DNA of 64,000 nt. It comes from Parendozoicomonas callyspongiae (lineage in GTDB: Bacteria > Pseudomonadota > Gammaproteobacteria > Pseudomonadales > Endozoicomonadaceae). The position numbers and the translations under genes are program-made. The notes under the pieces are model-generated. The model did not search any database. It was not told the origin of the DNA and was given only the letters and a program-made list of their open reading frames with translations. How positions within the stretch are numbered: the first letter of the stretch is position 1; the number at the start of each line of letters is the position of its first letter. The stretch is from positions 62,001-126,000 of the forward strand of contig NZ_JAMFLX010000002.1 of assembly GCF_023502345.1 (NCBI RefSeq). Direction: 5' to 3'. Positions 35,966 through 44,947 of this stretch are shown here, one piece after another.

Positions 35966-38209
35966 ATGCCCATCAATGCACCTGATCTGTTTTCTTATCC
36001 GAGATACTGGGCGGAGTGCTTTGGCACTGCGCCTTATCTGCCCGTGTCCAGGGAAGAAATGGATAACCTGGGCTGGGATTCCTGTGACATCATTATTGTG
36101 ACCGGCGATGCCTATGTGGACCATCCCAGCTTCGGGATGGCTGTGGTTGGCCGGTTTATGGAATCGCTGGGGTATAGGGTTGGCATTATTTCCCAGCCGG
36201 ACTGGACCGGGCCGGACGATTTCAAAAAGCTTGGCAAGCCCAACCTGTTCTTTGGTGTGGCTGCCGGCAATATGGATTCCATGATCAACCACTACACGGC
36301 TGATCTGAAAAAGCGCAGTGATGATGTCTATACACCGAATGGTGAACCGGGCAAGCGCCCTGATCGGGCGGTAACTGTCTACAGTCAGCGTTGCCGTCAG
36401 GCTTATAAGGATGTACCGATTTATATCGGTGGTATCGAAGCCAGTCTGCGCCGTATAGCTCAGTATGACTACTGGACCAATGAAGTGCGCCGCTCCGTGC
36501 TGGTGGATTCCGGTGCTGATATGCTGATCTACGGTAATGCGGAAAGGGCCATGGCAGAACTGGCCCACCGTATTGCATCCGGTGAGCCGATCAATGAGAT
36601 TGATGATATTCGCGGCACTGTGGTTCTCAAGTCATCAACTCCGGCTGGCTGGACCGAGATTGATTCCTCACGTATCGACTGGCCCAGAAATATCAGCTCT
36701 CTCTATGAAGCTTATGGTGGCAGTCCTTATGAATGTAAGGATGAATCAACCTGTGAAGAAGAGAAGAAGGCCCAGTCGGAAGAACAGCCTGTTCGTATGA
36801 TTCCTCTTCCGGTTCATCGCAAGCAAGAGCTCGATCAGGAGCGCACCTGTATCCGTATGCCTTCCTTTGAGAAGGTCAGTAAAGATCCGGCACTCTATGC
36901 CCATGCTTCCCGGATTCTGCATCAGGAGTCCAACCCTCATAATGCCCGTGTGCTGGTCCAGAAGCATGATAACCGTGAGGTCTGGGTGAATCCTCCTCCC
37001 ATTCCTTTGGAAACACCGGAAATTGATGGTGTGTTCGGGCTGCCTTTCCAGCGCCGTCCGCATCCGTCTTATGGCAATGCCCAGATTCCAGCCTTCGATA
37101 TGATCAAGACTTCGGTCAATATTATGCGGGGCTGCTTTGGTGGATGCTCATTCTGTTCCATTACCGAACATGAAGGGCGAATTATTCAGAGCCGTTCCCA
37201 GGAATCCGTTCTGCAGGAGCTGGAGGATATTCGGGATAAGGTGCCAGGGTTCACCGGTCAGATTTCCGATCTGGGCGGGCCAACTGCCAATATGTACTTC
37301 CTGAACTGCAAGCATCCGGATATTCAGGCCAGCTGTCGTCGTTTGTCCTGTGTGTTCCCGGGTATATGCAAAAATCTGGAAACTTCACATAAGCAGACAA
37401 CCGAACTATACCGCCGTGCCCGCAAGGTGCCGGGTATCAAGAAGATAGCGATTGCATCTGGCCTGCGCTATGACCTGGCGGTGGAAGATCCGGAGTACGT
37501 GAAGGAACTTGTGACTCATCATGTGGGTGGCTACCTGAAGATTGCACCGGAGCATACCGAGAAGGGCACCCTTGATCTGATGATGAAGCCAGGTATGGGA
37601 ACCTACGATAACTTCAAGAAAATGTTCGAGAAGTTCTCCAAAGAAGCTGGTAAGAAGCAGTACTTGATTCCCTACTTTATCGCTGCACACCCCGGTAGTA
37701 CCGATGAAGATATGATGAACCTGGGGCTGTGGCTGAAGAAGAACGGTTTCCGGGTTGACCAGGTGCAGACCTTCTATCCGTCTCCCATGTCACTGGCGAC
37801 GGCTATGTATCACTCTGGTAGAAACCCTCTCAAGAAGGTCAGCTACAAGAATGGCCGCCTGTTTATTCCCCGGGAATATCATCAGCGCCGTCTGCACAAA
37901 GCCTTTCTGCGACATCATGATGAGAAAAACTATGACCTTCTGCGCAAAGCTCTTACGGAAATGGGACGTACAGATCTGATTGGTGATAAGCCTTTCCATC
38001 TCGTTCCTGCCGTAGAGAGACAGCGACGCCAGGGGCAGAAGCGTGGAGGGCAGGGTGGAAGACCGCCGGCGCGCACCGGACAGGGTGCCAAAGCCTTCCA
38101 GAAAGCTCGGGGTGGTCAGTGGGATAGCCGTAAGCCATCTCCACATTCCAAACGTAAAAGTTCTGGGAAAGCTGGATCAGGTGGGAAGCCAGTCAGAAAG
38201 TCCAGATAG
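35966..38209 (+). CDS. ygiQ: YgiQ family radical SAM protein
   Basis: This belongs to the YgiQ family of radical S-adenosylmethionine enzymes, whose substrate is not known to me. The 747 residues match the E. coli protein length. The [4Fe-4S] cluster motif is C-x3-C-x2-C in [18 protein letters not shown] (near residues 388-405). The last 60 residues are strongly basic (Arg/Gly/Lys-rich), suggesting nucleic-acid contact. It is a single gene, framed by the metZ terminator and a convergent terminator before the HxlR gene. Confidence 0.93.
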   Translation: MPINAPDLFSYPRYWAECFGTAPYLPVSREEMDNLGWDSCDIIIVTGDAYVDHPSFGMAVVGRFMESLGYRVGIISQPDWTGPDDFKKLGKPNLFFGVAAGNMDSMINHYTADLKKRSDDVYTPNGEPGKRPDRAVTVYSQRCRQAYKDVPIYIGGIEASLRRIAQYDYWTNEVRRSVLVDSGADMLIYGNAERAMAELAHRIASGEPINEIDDIRGTVVLKSSTPAGWTEIDSSRIDWPRNISSLYEAYGGSPYECKDESTCEEEKKAQSEEQPVRMIPLPVHRKQELDQERTCIRMPSFEKVSKDPALYAHASRILHQESNPHNARVLVQKHDNREVWVNPPPIPLETPEIDGVFGLPFQRRPHPSYGNAQIPAFDMIKTSVNIMRGCFGGCSFCSITEHEGRIIQSRSQESVLQELEDIRDKVPGFTGQISDLGGPTANMYFLNCKHPDIQASCRRLSCVFPGICKNLETSHKQTTELYRRARKVPGIKKIAIASGLRYDLAVEDPEYVKELVTHHVGGYLKIAPEHTEKGTLDLMMKPGMGTYDNFKKMFEKFSKEAGKKQYLIPYFIAAHPGSTDEDMMNLGLWLKKNGFRVDQVQTFYPSPMSLATAMYHSGRNPLKKVSYKNGRLFIPREYHQRRLHKAFLRHHDEKNYDLLRKALTEMGRTDLIGDKPFHLVPAVERQRRQGQKRGGQGGRPPARTGQGAKAFQKARGGQWDSRKPSPHSKRKSSGKAGSGGKPVRKSR

Positions 38210-38231
38210 ATTTTAGGGCGCAGTTTAGAAA

Positions 38232-38270
38232 GCAGCTCAGGCAGCAGCTCAGGCAGCAGCTCAGGCAGCA
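38232..38270. repeat. 12-bp tandem repeat in the ygiQ 3' region
   Basis: Three exact copies of gcagctcaggca plus a partial fourth lie just after the ygiQ stop and before the terminator hairpin. They are non-coding. Such short arrays vary by replication slippage. Confidence 0.9.
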
Positions 38271-38273
38271 AAG

Positions 38274-38300
38274 AAGGAGTTTGGTTTAACCAAGCTCCTT
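38274..38300. terminator. Convergent terminator between ygiQ and the HxlR gene
   Basis: AAGGAGTTTGG-TTTAA-CCAAGCTCCTT forms an 11-bp stem with one T-G wobble. It overlaps the last codons of the HxlR gene and is placed to end both convergent transcripts. Confidence 0.65.
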
Positions 38301-38702
38301 CTCACTTTCGTTTTCATTCTCATTCTCTTCAGAATCTGCTTCGGAGTTCAGGTTTTCAGAGCTGATTTCATAATGGATTCCCCATTCCATAAGCATCTTT
38401 ATAACCGGCTCCAGGGATTTGCCTAAGGGCGTCAGGCGGTATTCAACTCGTGGAGGAATTTCCGGATAGATCTTACGGTTAACAAGTCCATCTTCTTCCA
38501 GACCTCTTAACTGCATGGTCAGCATACGCTGGGTGACCCGTGGCATTCTGCGCTTCAGTTCACCGAAGCGCAGGCACTCTTCTTTGAGTAGCTTGTAGAG
38601 AATCACCCCTTTCCATTTGCCACCGATAATATTCAGTGCCACCTCAACTGGGCAGGGGCGCTTGCCACTCAAATATTCTTGTTCGAGCTCTGATTCTGTC
38701 AT
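38286..38702 (-). CDS. HxlR-family transcriptional regulator
   Basis: This is a small winged-helix regulator of 138 residues. The HxlR signature is clear: CPVEVALNIIGGKWKGVILY, then RFGELKRRMPRVTQRMLT and the wing VNRKIYPEIPPRVEYRLTPLG. The last 25 residues are an acidic low-complexity tail (SEENENENESEKE). It is divergent from a nitroreductase gene 163 bp away, a common pairing in which the regulator senses electrophiles and controls the reductase. A short inverted repeat ATAC-N8-GTAT at 38745-38760 in the gap is a weak operator candidate. Confidence 0.93.
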   Translation of the reverse strand: MTESELEQEYLSGKRPCPVEVALNIIGGKWKGVILYKLLKEECLRFGELKRRMPRVTQRMLTMQLRGLEEDGLVNRKIYPEIPPRVEYRLTPLGKSLEPVIKMLMEWGIHYEISSENLNSEADSEENENENESEKELG

Positions 38703-38865
38703 GGTCTATATCCATCGTGATGCTGGATGAATGGTATCAAAATTATACTTAGGTTTGTATTTGTATATTACATTACATTTTTGTGCTTTCTTCCCTATTT
38801 ATCCTGTCATCAATATAATGATCCCGTTCCTGAGTTAACACATTTCATTAACGGAATTTTTAATA

Positions 38866-39537
38866 ATGAGTGCCAATATTCGCCAACAAGTGCTTGATGC
38901 ATTTGCGTTTCGTCATGCCTGTAAATCATTCGATACAGAGAAGAAAATCTCTGAAGATGAGTTTAATTTTGTTCTGGAAGCGGGCCGGTTATCGCCCAGC
39001 TCTTTCGGTTTCGAGCCCTGGAAATTTGTTGTTGTGCAGAACCCTGAGATGCGGGAAAAGCTCAAGACCGTTACCTGGGGTGCCCAGGGACAGCTGCCAA
39101 CGGCCAGCCATTTCGTCATGATTCTGGCCCGTAAAGAAGCAGATATGCACTTTGGTGCAGATTATATTCAGCAACATATGCGTGAAGTGACAATGCTGCC
39201 GGAAGAGATCGTTGAGATGAAGGCTGGCTTCTACAAGCAGTTCCAGACAGCCGATTTCAATCTGACCGAATCACCGCGCGCCATGTTTGACTGGTCCTGC
39301 AAGCAGACTTACATCGCACTGGGCAATATGATGTCTGTGGCGGCACAGATCGGTATCGATTCCTGTCCTATTGAAGGATTTGACCGGGAAGCTTTGGAAG
39401 TGATGATGGCCGAAGAAGGACTCTACGATAGCAGCCGGTTTGGTGTCAGCTGCATGGTTGCCTTCGGCTATCGGGAGAATGAACCCTTCCCGAAGACACG
39501 TCATGCTCAACAGGATATTGTTCAGTGGGTCAATTAA
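38866..39537 (+). CDS. NAD(P)H-dependent nitroreductase family oxidoreductase
   Basis: This is a flavin (FMN) enzyme of the nitroreductase family, 223 residues, which reduces nitro compounds or quinones with NAD(P)H. Family features are the N-terminal FRHACKSFDTEKKISEDEF, the FMN-binding RLSPSSFGFEPWKFVVV and the C-terminal RFGVSCMVAFGYRENEP. It is divergent from the HxlR regulator, which suggests induction by reactive electrophiles. The natural substrate cannot be told from sequence. Confidence 0.93.
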   Translation: MSANIRQQVLDAFAFRHACKSFDTEKKISEDEFNFVLEAGRLSPSSFGFEPWKFVVVQNPEMREKLKTVTWGAQGQLPTASHFVMILARKEADMHFGADYIQQHMREVTMLPEEIVEMKAGFYKQFQTADFNLTESPRAMFDWSCKQTYIALGNMMSVAAQIGIDSCPIEGFDREALEVMMAEEGLYDSSRFGVSCMVAFGYRENEPFPKTRHAQQDIVQWVN

Positions 39538-39680
39538 ACAAACTTTGTAGTTAAGACTGACAACAGTTTGACTTGGGGCTGGTGATAAACCAGCTCCCCA
39601 TCCCTTGAGAATTGCGGCAGAACAGATCACTCATATACTCAAATAAGGAGCAAATAACTAACAAGAAGAATCTGGTTTTT

Positions 39681-40583
39681 ATGTCCCTTATCGATGAGAC
39701 TCTTGCTGTCCTTTCCCAGGCCATAACCGGTAAACCTCAGCAGTTGCGACAGGCTCTTTGCTGTGTTCTGGCCGGTGGTCACCTCCTGATCGAAGATGTT
39801 CCCGGAATGGGGAAAACCACACTGGCACATGGTCTGGCCAAGGTGATGGGCTTGAACTGGCGTAGAATCCAGTTTACCAGTGATCTGTTACCTGCTGATA
39901 TTCTTGGGGTTTCTGTCTTTGATCGTAACCGTTCGGCATTTCATTTTCAGCCCGGTCCGGTTTTTACCCAGTTATTGCTGGCCGATGAGATCAATCGTGC
40001 CACGCCACGAACACAAAGTGCGCTTCTGGAAGCCATGGAAGAAGGGCAGGTTTCTGTTGAAGGAGAATCACGCCCGCTTCCTCAGCCATTTTTTGTTATT
40101 GCTACCAGAAACCCGGTGACCCAGTCTGGCACCTTTCCTCTCCCTGAATCTCAGCTCGACCGTTTCCTGATGCGTGTTCAGCTTGGTTATCCTGATCCTG
40201 CTGCCGAAAAAGCCATGCTGGTCGGTGAGGCCGGGCGGGTTGTACTTGATACCCTGAAGCAGGTCATGACTGCAGAGAATCTCCAGAAGCTGCAGGACAA
40301 GGTTCAGCATATCCAGGCAACAGATCGTCTGCTGGATTATCTGCAGCGGCTGGTCAGCGCCACACGGGAAGGAGATCGGTTTGAGTGTGGGTTATCTCCC
40401 CGTGCAGCACTTGGCCTGCTTTCCGCCTCCAGAGCCTGGGCCTTTATGGCCGGGCGCGACTATGTTCTGCCGGAAGATATCCAGGCTGTATTCCCAGCCG
40501 TGGCTGGCCACCGTTTACAGAGTCGTCGGGGCGGCGGTATCTCCAATCTATTGGCGGAAGTGGATGTAACCGGTGCGGAATGA
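39681..40583 (+). CDS. MoxR-family AAA+ ATPase
   Basis: MoxR ATPases act as chaperone-like partners for neighbouring metal-binding or envelope proteins. ATG 39681 (MSLIDETLAVLSQAI) gives the normal 300-residue form; an upstream TTG is rejected. Walker A is EDVPGMGKTTLA, Walker B is LLLADEINRATPRTQ, and a sensor motif FVIATRNPVTQSGTFPLPE follows. Its stop overlaps the next ATG as ATGA. The order moxR-DUF58-transglutaminase is a widely conserved trio. Confidence 0.94.
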   Translation: MSLIDETLAVLSQAITGKPQQLRQALCCVLAGGHLLIEDVPGMGKTTLAHGLAKVMGLNWRRIQFTSDLLPADILGVSVFDRNRSAFHFQPGPVFTQLLLADEINRATPRTQSALLEAMEEGQVSVEGESRPLPQPFFVIATRNPVTQSGTFPLPESQLDRFLMRVQLGYPDPAAEKAMLVGEAGRVVLDTLKQVMTAENLQKLQDKVQHIQATDRLLDYLQRLVSATREGDRFECGLSPRAALGLLSASRAWAFMAGRDYVLPEDIQAVFPAVAGHRLQSRRGGGISNLLAEVDVTGAE

Positions 40584-41557
40584 GTTCATTTGCTTCCATC
40601 GAATTCCATAAACGCTGGCTGGGTTGGCTGAACAGACGAATTCCTCCCTCCAATACTGTCACCCTTAGCCAGAAAAGCCTTTTTATCCTGCCAACCAAAG
40701 CCGGTTTTACATTTTTGCTGGTGGCCTTTCTGATTTTTCTGGCCGGTGTGAACTATCAAAACAGTTTGAGCTATGCAGTCTCATTTTTTATGGTGTCTTT
40801 GTTCCAGATAGGGCTCTGGCATACCTGGCGTAACCTGGCTGGCATTACTCTTGTTGCCCGTGGAGCTGACTCTGTGCATGTCGGGCAGATGGCTGGCTTC
40901 AGAATTTCATGCTGCTGTGCTGATGGTCTGGCGCAACAGGGAATTATGTTGGGATGGCCAGATCATGGACTGGTTAGAGTGGATCCGGAGGGTGATGAAG
41001 CGACCGCCACGATTCACTGCTCTGTTCACCGGCGCGGCTTGTTTCATCCGGAGCGTGTTCGGGTGGAATCGGTGTATCCGGTTGGTTTGTTTAAAGCCTG
41101 GAGTTGGGTTGATCTGGATCAGGAGGTTCTGGTCTGGCCTGCTTTGCAGGATGTCGAGAAAGTAGGCTCAACCGGTATCAGTGATGATGGACATCGTGAG
41201 GTTCCTGACGGGATGGATGACTTTGCCGGTCATCGCAGTTTTATGCCAACAGACTCGGCGGCTCAGGTGGACTGGAAGGTTCTGGCTCGCAGTGAAGAGC
41301 TGCTGGTGCGGCAGTTTCATGCTCTGGCGGGTGATGATCTGTGGCTTGACCTGGAAACAGCACCTGGCCGGGACACCGAACAGAAGCTGGGTTGGCTGGC
41401 CAGTCAGTGTGTTTTACTTGGGCAGGGCTCTCTGGTCTGGGGCATGAAGCTGGGTCGCCAGACAGTCGCTCTGGGGCAGGGAGAGCATCATGCTCATAAA
41501 TGTCTTGATGCACTGGCTCTTTATGGTTCCGATCCAAATGGGAGATCAAGTCAATGA
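40580..41557 (+). CDS. DUF58 family membrane-anchored protein
   Basis: This 325-residue protein has two membrane helices near the N-terminus (AGFTFLLVAFLIFLAGVNY and the following segment) and a C-terminal vWA-like DUF58 domain with the typical core REVPDGMDDFAGHRSFMPTD. Its ATG overlaps the moxR stop (ATGA), and its own stop overlaps the next gene the same way, so three proteins are made by coupled translation. Function is known only by association with MoxR and the transglutaminase. A long in-frame extension back to 40385 is rejected because it lies inside moxR. Confidence 0.92.
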   Translation: MSSFASIEFHKRWLGWLNRRIPPSNTVTLSQKSLFILPTKAGFTFLLVAFLIFLAGVNYQNSLSYAVSFFMVSLFQIGLWHTWRNLAGITLVARGADSVHVGQMAGFRISCCCADGLAQQGIMLGWPDHGLVRVDPEGDEATATIHCSVHRRGLFHPERVRVESVYPVGLFKAWSWVDLDQEVLVWPALQDVEKVGSTGISDDGHREVPDGMDDFAGHRSFMPTDSAAQVDWKVLARSEELLVRQFHALAGDDLWLDLETAPGRDTEQKLGWLASQCVLLGQGSLVWGMKLGRQTVALGQGEHHAHKCLDALALYGSDPNGRSSQ

Positions 41558-43578
41558 TCTTTTCCCTGGACCATAAAGTCGAGCAGTCAGTACCTGTCAC
41601 AAGGGCGGCCAGTTTCAGTTTACTGGCGGTTTTGGTTCTGGTGACCTTGCCTCTGTTTCATGTGCTGCCTTTTATGGTTCTGGGGTTAGTAGCAACGGCT
41701 GTGATCTGGCGGTTATTGTTGCTGAGAACAAAGGGGTGTGAGCCTGGCTGGATCATCCTGACAATTCTCGTTGTTCTTGCCTGTCTGCAGATATTTAACC
41801 ATTACGGTACATTTCTTGGCCTTGAGGCAGGTGCTGCCACACTGGTCTCAGCCTACTCATTAAAACTTTTGGAAATGCGCTGCAGACGTGACGGTCTGCT
41901 GGTGGCTTTTCTGGGTTTTTTTGTTGTTGTGACTGGTTTGCTGTTTTCCCAGTCTATTCCGATGATGCTTTATCTGCTGGTTTGCTTGATGGTTCTGGTT
42001 TCCGTTCTGGTTGGAATATTTCAGCCCAGAGACAAGACAGGTTACAAACCGGTTGTGAAATTTGGAGCCATTATGGCAGTACAGGCACTGCCGTTGACTG
42101 TGATTCTGTTCCTGCTTGTACCCAGGGTTCCTCCTCTCTGGGTGGTTCCCCTGCCTGATAACAGCGCCAAGGTTGGTCTTTCCGATTCCATGGCTCCCGG
42201 TGAATTCGCCGAGGTCAGCAAGTCCAGTAAGCTGGCCTTTCGTGCGACCTTTCATGGTGCAGTGCCACCTCCTAAAGAACGTTATTGGCGTGCAGTGGTG
42301 ATGTACTGGTTTGACGGACGACGCTGGTCTCAGGGAAATTCCGGGGACTGGAGTCTGGTGGGAGTCAATACTGATCAGTTTGTCAGTTGGTATCCGGGAA
42401 ATCCCCGCTGGGCTGTACCGGGGGGGGAGCCGGAGTTTGATTATGATGTGATTCTGGAGCCGAGCGGTCAGCCATTCCTGCCGGTACTTGGTCCGGCCAG
42501 TGAAGCCATTGCCGGGACTGGTTTAACCAGAGACTGGCGTCTGCTGGACAGAGAGAAAGTTGATCTCCGTAAACAGTACCGGGTTCAGAGCGGTCTTGAT
42601 GAGGGTTATGACCGGGTGCTGCCTGACTGGCTCAGGGCTGCCAGTCTGCAGTTGCCTAAGGTCGGCAATCCGAGAACGAGAAAGCTTGCCAGAGAGCTTA
42701 AGGACGTTTATCGCGACGATGTATCCGGATTGGTATTCAAAATTCTGCAGATGTTTCAGCAGGAGGAGTTCTACTACACCCTGAGACCTCCCAAACTGGA
42801 TGCAAACTCAGTTGATGGTTTTCTTTTCGATACCAGGCGGGGCTTCTGTGCCCACTATTCCGGGGCACTGGTTTTCCTGTTAAGGGCTGCCGGTATTCCC
42901 GCCCGGGTTATAGGAGGCTACCAGGGTGGTGAAGTGATTGAGAAAGGCGTTCTTCAGGTACGCCAGTTTGACGCCCATGCCTGGGTTGAAGTCTGGCAGC
43001 CGGGTTATGGCTGGGAGCGGGTTGATCCCACTGCAGCTGTTGCTCCTGAGAGAGTTGAGGAAGGGCTTGAGTCTGCCGTGGCAAGGGAAGGCTCCTTCCT
43101 TGAAGGCGCATTTCTATCTCCCTCACGTTATCGTGGTGTTCCATTGATTAATGGCCTGAGGATTCATTACGAGCAGCTGGAATATCACTGGCAGCGTATG
43201 GTGCTGTCCTATGATGAAAACGCTCAAAAGGGTCTGTTCCAGCGCTGGTTTGGCCGAAAGAATGTGATTCCAATACTTATCGCACTGTTGGGTGCTTCTT
43301 TTGTAGTGGTTATGGTTGTTTTCATGCTTATGGCCTGGAAACCATGGAGGCGCAAGTTACCTCCGGCAGAGCGATACTATCAAAGGTTCTGTCGGCGTAT
43401 GGCCCGTAAGGGAATCAAGCGGGAGCGGGGTGAAGGCCCCAAGGCTTATGTTCGCAGAATCAGTCGTGAAAAACCGGAGCTATCCAGAGAAGCTGTCTAT
43501 ATCACATCTCTTTATATTCGGCTTGCTTATGGGCAGGCACGTTCGGAAGATCTCAATAAACTAAAACGGTGTTGTTAG
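41554..43578 (+). CDS. tgpA: TgpA-type membrane transglutaminase-like protein
   Basis: This is a 674-residue membrane protein of the TgpA family; the Pseudomonas member is essential and periplasmic, with an unclear substrate. Five or six membrane helices (residues about 15-190) are followed by a transglutaminase/papain-like core with the triad C432 (GFCAHYSGAL), H475 (FDAHAWVEVW) and D491 (RVDPTAA). A further membrane helix lies near 570-595, followed by a basic cytoplasmic tail. Translation is coupled to the DUF58 gene by ATGA. All catalytic residues are present. Confidence 0.93.
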   Translation: MIFSLDHKVEQSVPVTRAASFSLLAVLVLVTLPLFHVLPFMVLGLVATAVIWRLLLLRTKGCEPGWIILTILVVLACLQIFNHYGTFLGLEAGAATLVSAYSLKLLEMRCRRDGLLVAFLGFFVVVTGLLFSQSIPMMLYLLVCLMVLVSVLVGIFQPRDKTGYKPVVKFGAIMAVQALPLTVILFLLVPRVPPLWVVPLPDNSAKVGLSDSMAPGEFAEVSKSSKLAFRATFHGAVPPPKERYWRAVVMYWFDGRRWSQGNSGDWSLVGVNTDQFVSWYPGNPRWAVPGGEPEFDYDVILEPSGQPFLPVLGPASEAIAGTGLTRDWRLLDREKVDLRKQYRVQSGLDEGYDRVLPDWLRAASLQLPKVGNPRTRKLARELKDVYRDDVSGLVFKILQMFQQEEFYYTLRPPKLDANSVDGFLFDTRRGFCAHYSGALVFLLRAAGIPARVIGGYQGGEVIEKGVLQVRQFDAHAWVEVWQPGYGWERVDPTAAVAPERVEEGLESAVAREGSFLEGAFLSPSRYRGVPLINGLRIHYEQLEYHWQRMVLSYDENAQKGLFQRWFGRKNVIPILIALLGASFVVVMVVFMLMAWKPWRRKLPPAERYYQRFCRRMARKGIKRERGEGPKAYVRRISREKPELSREAVYITSLYIRLAYGQARSEDLNKLKRCC

Positions 43579-43619
43579 TACTCGCCGTTTCAGTTTCAAA
43601 GTAAATGTTGTTTCACTCC

Positions 43620-44759
43620 CTATATAAAGTGGGATTCGGTGATTGCAATCAAATCTGAATCATCGAGTATCTGCCCTTCTTCCCCACTGGTCATAGTGTT
43701 ATACAACTGCCAGGCGAAGGTAACAGCTCGATCCTTAAGCATTGTAAGAGTTTCTTTCATCTCATCAGAAATAATTGGAGGAAGAGGTGGATTTGCTTTA
43801 GGCAGTTGTTTTCCTTCCGCATGACAGGCGACCCTGGATACCAAAACATGGATATTTTGCTTTGACCATACCCCCGATCTTGGCTGGCCTACAGCTTCCC
43901 GGGTTTCAGCAGGCAAACCGCTGAGAAGAACCCTGGCCGTGACGGTTCCACAGTTGTTGGTATGCGAGGAATATGATTCATAACGCTTGATGTCATCCCA
44001 TGTCTTCTTCATTTTCTTAACATTAACGCCATTAAACTCAATGATTTTGGGTTCACCGTGGATATGGCAGTCCTGTGTGTAAGATATATCCCGACCGGTA
44101 TTGGGTTTACAGGTTGCACCAGTGGCAAGCTTCTGCATGTATTGTCTGCCGGCTGCAGTAAGATCCATTCCCCAGTAGACAAAGTAATCTGATCCTGTCA
44201 GGCCTTCCAGAGGAGAGTTGCCCCTGTCACCAAGAACCATGGCACAGTGCTGTTTATCAGGCCACACCACAAGGTATGCAGATTTTGGATTGCAGTATGT
44301 GGCGTAGTCATAGGCTGTGTCTTTGGTGACTTTTACCTTTTCCTCGATAGATATATCGTTCTTTTTATCCTGCTTCTTGCCTGCAGTCTGTCCTGCCGAA
44401 AGTCTTGCAAGTAACGCCTCGGCCTGTTCTTTAGGGTTATCATCGGTATTAAAGACTTTGTCTTCCTCCGATATCTTAGACGTGTCAATTGGGTCACTAT
44501 CATTTGGTTTCTTATTGTTCGGGTTTAGCATGATGAGATCATGGTGAGGGCGCGTTTTCCTGCGTGCCAGCTCCCCTTCAGAGAAAGTGGATAACTGTGC
44601 TTCTTGATCAAGCTCTTTCAAGGCTATATGCAGGTGCGTATAACGTGCCTGTTGAGCTGAGACATTTTTGTTTTTGGCCCGGTTGGAACTGCTTTGGGCA
44701 ATCTGGGTTGCAAGCCCCATTGATGTTTTGGCTAATCCTGTAGCAAGTGCTTGTAGCAT
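43620..44759 (-). CDS. 379-aa protein with probable permuted papain-fold (NlpC/P60-like) catalytic core
   Basis: I do not recognise a named family. ATG 44759 is chosen because GGGGAGAG lies about 5 bases upstream; an ATG at 44825 has no ribosome binding site. After a Lys/Asp-rich, disordered N-terminal 140 residues comes a compact domain with H171 in KQHCAMVLGDRGN and C270 in SSHTNNCGTVTARVLLSGL. His before Cys, with an NNC motif at a helix start, is the arrangement of circularly permuted papain-fold enzymes (PPPDE/LRAT/NlpC-like). It therefore may be a peptidase, deubiquitinase-like enzyme or acyltransferase. There is no signal peptide. It is convergent with tgpA and divergent from radD. Effector function is inference. 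Confidence 0.8.
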   Translation of the reverse strand: MLQALATGLAKTSMGLATQIAQSSSNRAKNKNVSAQQARYTHLHIALKELDQEAQLSTFSEGELARRKTRPHHDLIMLNPNNKKPNDSDPIDTSKISEEDKVFNTDDNPKEQAEALLARLSAGQTAGKKQDKKNDISIEEKVKVTKDTAYDYATYCNPKSAYLVVWPDKQHCAMVLGDRGNSPLEGLTGSDYFVYWGMDLTAAGRQYMQKLATGATCKPNTGRDISYTQDCHIHGEPKIIEFNGVNVKKMKKTWDDIKRYESYSSHTNNCGTVTARVLLSGLPAETREAVGQPRSGVWSKQNIHVLVSRVACHAEGKQLPKANPPLPPIISDEMKETLTMLKDRAVTFAWQLYNTMTSGEEGQILDDSDLIAITESHFI

Positions 44760-44947
44760 TGATCTCTCCCCATTTTTTATCTGGCTATTACCAGTAAATC
44801 TATGAAGAAAATTTGAAATACTCATTTGGACATAAGTCGCTAATACTTTGGTTTTAAGTCAAATTTTGTTGGGAGCTGGAGCAGTCCGGTGAAATCAGAG
44901 GGGTATTATGAAACAATGAAATTAAGAGATTACCTGATCGAGTCCTG

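Noticed and set aside
40385-40579. Extension of the DUF58 protein into moxR
   Set aside because: The extension is out of frame with moxR and shows no DUF58 similarity; ATGA coupling at 40580 is the natural start.
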